From assembly GCA_946482635.1 (NCBI GenBank), contig CAMLSG010000026.1, positions 1-34,989 on the forward strand: 34,989 nucleotides of DNA, in the 5' to 3' direction. How positions within the stretch are numbered: position 1 is the first letter of the stretch; each line of letters starts with the position of its first letter. Shown here piece by piece: positions 32,542-34,989 of this stretch. This stretch comes from an uncultured Duganella sp. (GTDB lineage: Bacteria > Pseudomonadota > Gammaproteobacteria > Burkholderiales > Burkholderiaceae). The translations under genes were made by a program, and so were the position numbers. Below the pieces are notes generated by a model. The model worked only from the letters and a program-made list of their open reading frames with translations. It was not told the DNA's origin and ran no database searches.

Positions 32542-33138
32542 TCAACGCTTGCCGTAGGTCAGAAGGAACTGCAAGATCGCACGAATTTCCGCTTCGGTAG
32601 CGGATGGCAGGTGAAACACGTCCCGGTCATCCCAGGTCATCTTGGACTCGGTCAGCTTGGTCATATTGGCGCCGAAGTGATCCATATTGAAGGCAGCCCC
32701 CAGCGCATGCCCCCGCGGCGGCATCGTGTTGAAGATGATCCTGAAACTGCGGTCAGGCATCTGGCGAATCACCGGCTCGCAATTGGCGTCGAAACCTCGC
32801 GCCTGGACTTCGCCAAAGCTACGGGCATGTTTCGCGATGATCGAAGCGTAGCTGAAGCGGCGCACCCCGCCGTAGCGCTGATTCACGTGGATTGTGATGT
32901 CATTGTCCAGCGCGACCCTGGCAATGTCACCCTTCGAGTCTTTTGCTTCAACCTCGATCTTCTCGCCGCCTACCAGTGCATCGAACAGCTTGCGCTTGGC
33001 GGGATGGAGGCGAGCCACGATTTCCGCATGATTGTTTGGCAAGTCGTACAGGCCGCTGAACATCGATTCGTGCAGGTACATTTTCCCATCGTCGCCCACA
33101 GTCGTCGCGTCACAGGTGATTTGGAGGGATTCGGCCAT
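32542..33138 (-). CDS. hypothetical protein, 198 residues
   Basis: The ATG at 33138 is chosen: the open frame continues to 33402, but that part crosses a terminator-like hairpin and has no plausible protein character. No signal peptide or membrane segment is visible. Recognisable pieces are MYLHESMFSGLYDLPNNHAE, VNQRYGGVRRFSYASIIAKH and MPPRGHALGAAFNMDHFGAN; I do not know the family. The middle (KIEVEAKDSKGDIARVALDN) is beta-rich with a short repeat-like charged pattern. It is convergent with the secreted four-cysteine gene (six bases between stops) and divergent from the exonuclease/endonuclease-family gene. Codon use is ordinary for the window. Confidence 0.65.
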   Translation of the reverse strand: MAESLQITCDATTVGDDGKMYLHESMFSGLYDLPNNHAEIVARLHPAKRKLFDALVGGEKIEVEAKDSKGDIARVALDNDITIHVNQRYGGVRRFSYASIIAKHARSFGEVQARGFDANCEPVIRQMPDRSFRIIFNTMPPRGHALGAAFNMDHFGANMTKLTESKMTWDDRDVFHLPSATEAEIRAILQFLLTYGKR

Positions 33139-33218
33139 AGCGCTCTCAAACAAATTACAGAAATACTGATTGTAGTATGCAATTGGCGCCCGACAATATT
33201 TCTGGGGCCGGCGCAAAT

Positions 33219-33246
33219 AAAAACGCCAACCGATGGTGGCGTTTTT
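33219..33246. terminator. terminator-like hairpin in a divergent gap
   Basis: AAAAACGCCA-A-CC (33219-33231, one bulged A) pairs with GGTGGCGTTTTT (33235-33246). It has the bidirectional A-run/T-run form of a rho-independent terminator and nearly repeats the rpoC terminator at 34231. It lies upstream of both flanking genes, so it has no gene to terminate in the present arrangement. Confidence 0.6.
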
Positions 33247-33317
33247 GCAGCAGTTTGTTAAATTGGCCTTGCCTGTTCGAGCATATACTGGTGGCCCCAA
33301 ACTCCCGCTCCTGAACC

Positions 33318-34169
33318 ATGATAACGACCCGTCGCCGTATGCTGCAGCTCGCTTTTCTGGCGGTTCTCGCCCCTTGCGCTTTTGCGCAGTGGGATGCGGC
33401 ACTGAACATCGCCACCTATAACCTCCGCATGAACACCGCGAGCGACGGCCTCAATGCCTGGCCGCACCGCAAGGAACTGGTAAAGAGCCTGGTGCGCTAT
33501 CACGATTTTGACGTGTTCGCGACGCAGGAAGGATTGCCAGACCAGATCGCAGACCTGGATGGCATGCAGGAATACGCCCACGTCGGCGTCGGCCGCGACG
33601 ATGGCAAGCATGCCGGCGAACACTCCGCCATCTTCTACAAACGCCAGCGCTTCACCCTGCTACGCAATGCCGACTTTTGGCTGAGCCAGACGCCTGAGCG
33701 CCCTTCGCTGGGGTGGGACGCCACTTGCTGCCACCGTATCGCATCCTGGGCGCAACTGCAGGATCGCCAGACTGGCCGCAAGTTCTACTTCTTCTCCGTT
33801 CACTTCGACCACGAAGGCGAGGTGGCGCGCCGGGAATCGGCCAAGCTGATGCTGCGAAAAGTGAAGGAAATTGCCGGCTCCGAGCCAGTCATTGTGGCTG
33901 GCGATTTGAATTCCGTGCCGGAGACCGAACAAGTTGGCACGATGAAGTCGCAGCTGGCCGATGCATTCGATATCAGCGCCAAGCCAGCCTATGGCCCGGT
34001 TGGCACGTTCAACGGATTCAAAATCGACAGCCCACTGACAGAGCGTATTGACTATGTCTTCGTTAGCCCGCACGTGAAGGTACTGAACTATGCAACACTG
34101 ACCGATTCATTCCACGGTCGCTTTCCGTCGGATCACCTACCGGTGCTGATTAAGGCCCAGATTAAATGA
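33318..34169 (+). CDS. exported endonuclease/exonuclease/phosphatase-family protein
   Basis: The 283-residue protein has a twin-arginine-like signal (TTRRRMLQLAFLAVLAPCAF, cleaved near AFAQ) and one EEP domain. Motifs in order are TYNLR (N35), FATQEG (E71), SVHFDHEG (H162), AGDLNSV (D196, N198), IDYVFVS (D245) and the terminal SDHLPV (D272, H273). All the divalent-metal and phosphate-binding residues of the DNase I/sphingomyelinase-like fold are present, so it should be an active hydrolase outside the cytoplasm. Substrate may be nucleic acid, a phospholipid headgroup or an inositol phosphate; sequence does not decide. A second ATG at 33339 would remove the arginine pair. It is a single gene, followed by a palindromic repeat and the rpoC terminator. 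Confidence 0.88.
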   Translation: MITTRRRMLQLAFLAVLAPCAFAQWDAALNIATYNLRMNTASDGLNAWPHRKELVKSLVRYHDFDVFATQEGLPDQIADLDGMQEYAHVGVGRDDGKHAGEHSAIFYKRQRFTLLRNADFWLSQTPERPSLGWDATCCHRIASWAQLQDRQTGRKFYFFSVHFDHEGEVARRESAKLMLRKVKEIAGSEPVIVAGDLNSVPETEQVGTMKSQLADAFDISAKPAYGPVGTFNGFKIDSPLTERIDYVFVSPHVKVLNYATLTDSFHGRFPSDHLPVLIKAQIK

Positions 34170-34170
34170 C

Positions 34171-34217
34171 GAGTTCGTGTCAACCAAAGAGCCTGACCCC
34201 AAGGTTGACACGAGCTC
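34171..34217. repeat. palindromic intergenic repeat, GGGGTCAGGC type, copy 3 (reverse)
   Basis: GAGTTCGTGTCAACC (34171-34185) and GGTTGACACGAGCTC (34203-34217) pair with one mismatch around 17 bases containing GAGCCTGACCCC. Read on the minus strand it matches the copy at 30576 from GTGTCAACC to TCAGGCTCTT. It begins two bases after the upstream gene's stop. Confidence 0.85.
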
Positions 34218-34227
34218 TGCCGTAGCG

Positions 34228-34258
34228 AAAAAAAACGCCACCCGAGGGTGGCGTTTTT
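34228..34258. terminator. bidirectional rho-independent terminator (rpoC / EEP gene)
   Basis: AAAAACGCCACCC (34231-34243) and GGGTGGCGTTTTT (34246-34258) form a 13-base perfect stem with a minimal loop, flanked by eight A on one side and five T on the other. It can end transcription of rpoC on the minus strand and of the EEP gene on the plus strand. Confidence 0.85.
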
Positions 34259-34275
34259 GCTGGCGTTGAAGCGGA

Positions 34276-34989
34276 TTACGCTTCGTCGCTGTGGTGCGGT
34301 TCGTCCGCTGGCAGTTCGGCCACGATGGCGGCGCGTTCTGCTTCCAGCAGCGCTTTGCGCTCTTCGGCTTCCCACACTTCCTTCTCTTTGCGGGCGCGGT
34401 GGAAGGCCAGGCCGGTACCGCCTGGGATCAGGCGGCCAACGATGACGTTTTCCTTCAGGCCGCGCAGACCGTCGCGCTTGCCCATGATCGCTGCTTCGGT
34501 CAGCACGCGGGTGGTTTCCTGGAACGATGCGGCCGAGATGAAGGAGTCGGTCGACAGCGATGCCTTGGTAATACCCAGCAGTACGTTTTCGTACGTTGCA
34601 GGGATCTTGTTCAGGGCATTGACGCGATCGTTCTCTTCCAGCAGTTCGGAACGCTCCACCTGCTCGCCGACGATGTAGTCGGTGTCGCCGGCGTTGGTGA
34701 TCTGCACGCGGCGCAGCATCTGGCGAACGATCACCTCGATGTGCTTGTCGTTGATCTTCACGCCCTGCAGTCGGTACACGTCCTGCACTTCGTCAACGAT
34801 GTAGCGTGCCAGCGCTTCGATACCCAGCAGGCGCAGGATGTCTTGCGGATCGGCCGGGCCGTCCACGATCATCTCGCCCTTGTTCACCACCTGGCCGTCG
34901 TGCACCAGCACTTGCTTGTCCTTGGTAATCAGGAACTCGTGCTTGTTGCCGTCCATGTCGGTGATTTCCAGGCGCTGCTTGCCCTTGGT
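34276..34989 (-). CDS. rpoC: RNA polymerase beta-prime subunit, C-terminal part (partial)
   Basis: The reading frame is open to the right edge and ends at a TAA at 34276-34278, so 237 C-terminal residues of the beta-prime subunit are visible. Recognisable pieces are [20 protein letters not shown] with MLRRVQI, then [20 protein letters not shown] and [20 protein letters not shown] followed by GTGLAFH, the highly conserved C-terminal segments of bacterial RpoC. The last 40 residues ([20 protein letters not shown] and an acidic end) are lineage-specific. It is the last gene of the expected rpoBC operon, confirmed by the terminator directly behind it. Nothing unusual is seen. Confidence 0.98.
   Translation of the reverse strand, partial: TKGKQRLEITDMDGNKHEFLITKDKQVLVHDGQVVNKGEMIVDGPADPQDILRLLGIEALARYIVDEVQDVYRLQGVKINDKHIEVIVRQMLRRVQITNAGDTDYIVGEQVERSELLEENDRVNALNKIPATYENVLLGITKASLSTDSFISAASFQETTRVLTEAAIMGKRDGLRGLKENVIVGRLIPGGTGLAFHRARKEKEVWEAEERKALLEAERAAIVAELPADEPHHSDEA

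Noticed and set aside
1..34989. CRISPR arrays, tRNA genes, insertion sequences, prophage
   Set aside because: No regularly spaced direct repeats, cloverleaf sequences, transposase or phage structural genes were recognised. The repeats seen are single palindromes.

Overview
The window is high-G+C DNA from an aerobic Gram-negative bacterium. The protein styles (TonB-dependent receptor, DUF885 and DUF1631 proteins, RpoC tail) and the dispersed palindromes suggest a betaproteobacterium of the Oxalobacteraceae (Massilia/Duganella type). This placement is inference: no 16S gene is present.

Layout. Positions 1-5841 are a mixed housekeeping stretch: the tail of a DUF1631-like protein, a small lipoprotein, a secreted DUF885 metallopeptidase, a low-G+C enediyne-type hot-dog thioesterase, an orphan 7TM-type sensor histidine kinase, an Mpo1/DUF962 membrane protein, and a winged-helix protein fused to a degenerate nucleotidyltransferase domain.

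Positions 5895-27573 are one coherent glucuronoxylan locus. It holds a LacI regulator, an outer-membrane TonB-dependent receptor, GH67 and GH115 alpha-glucuronidases, a GH10 xylanase, an SGNH esterase and a GH3 beta-xylosidase/glucosidase. It also holds a sugar-porter transporter, glucarate dehydratase (GudD) and a Weimberg-type set (XylX-like dehydratase, SDR sugar dehydrogenase, SMP-30 lactonase, XylD-type IlvD/Edd dehydratase). The genes form a central seven-gene plus-strand operon (gudD to GH3) flanked by minus-strand GDSL-GH115 and GH67-TBDR units and a single plus-strand GH10. TGGTAGC-type LacI-like operator sequences lie in all three promoter regions. The model: xylan is trimmed outside the cytoplasm, oligomers pass the outer membrane, free xylose is imported and oxidised toward 2-oxoglutarate semialdehyde, and glucuronate-derived glucarate joins at the same intermediate. 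The last dehydrogenase and the glucarate-arm decarboxylase are not in the window.

Positions 27608-34169 are a patchwork. It contains a MmcQ/YjbR protein, a secreted M64 peptidase with PPC domain behind an AraC regulator, a cupin, a small membrane protein and a MepA-like murein endopeptidase without signal peptide. The endopeptidase overlaps a small secreted four-cysteine protein (possible effector-immunity pair). An unrecognised 198-residue protein and an exported endonuclease/exonuclease/phosphatase-family protein follow. G+C drops visibly around 31.2-32.5 kb. The window ends in the C-terminal third-codon-in-frame tail of rpoC with a strong bidirectional terminator.

At least three related palindromes carrying the core GGGGTCAGGC (2918, 30576, 34171), a second palindrome type fused to the end of lacI (5871), and a third type over the MmcQ start (27581) punctuate the intergenic spaces. 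No tRNA, rRNA, CRISPR array, insertion sequence or transposase gene was seen. No gap between genes exceeds 300 bases.
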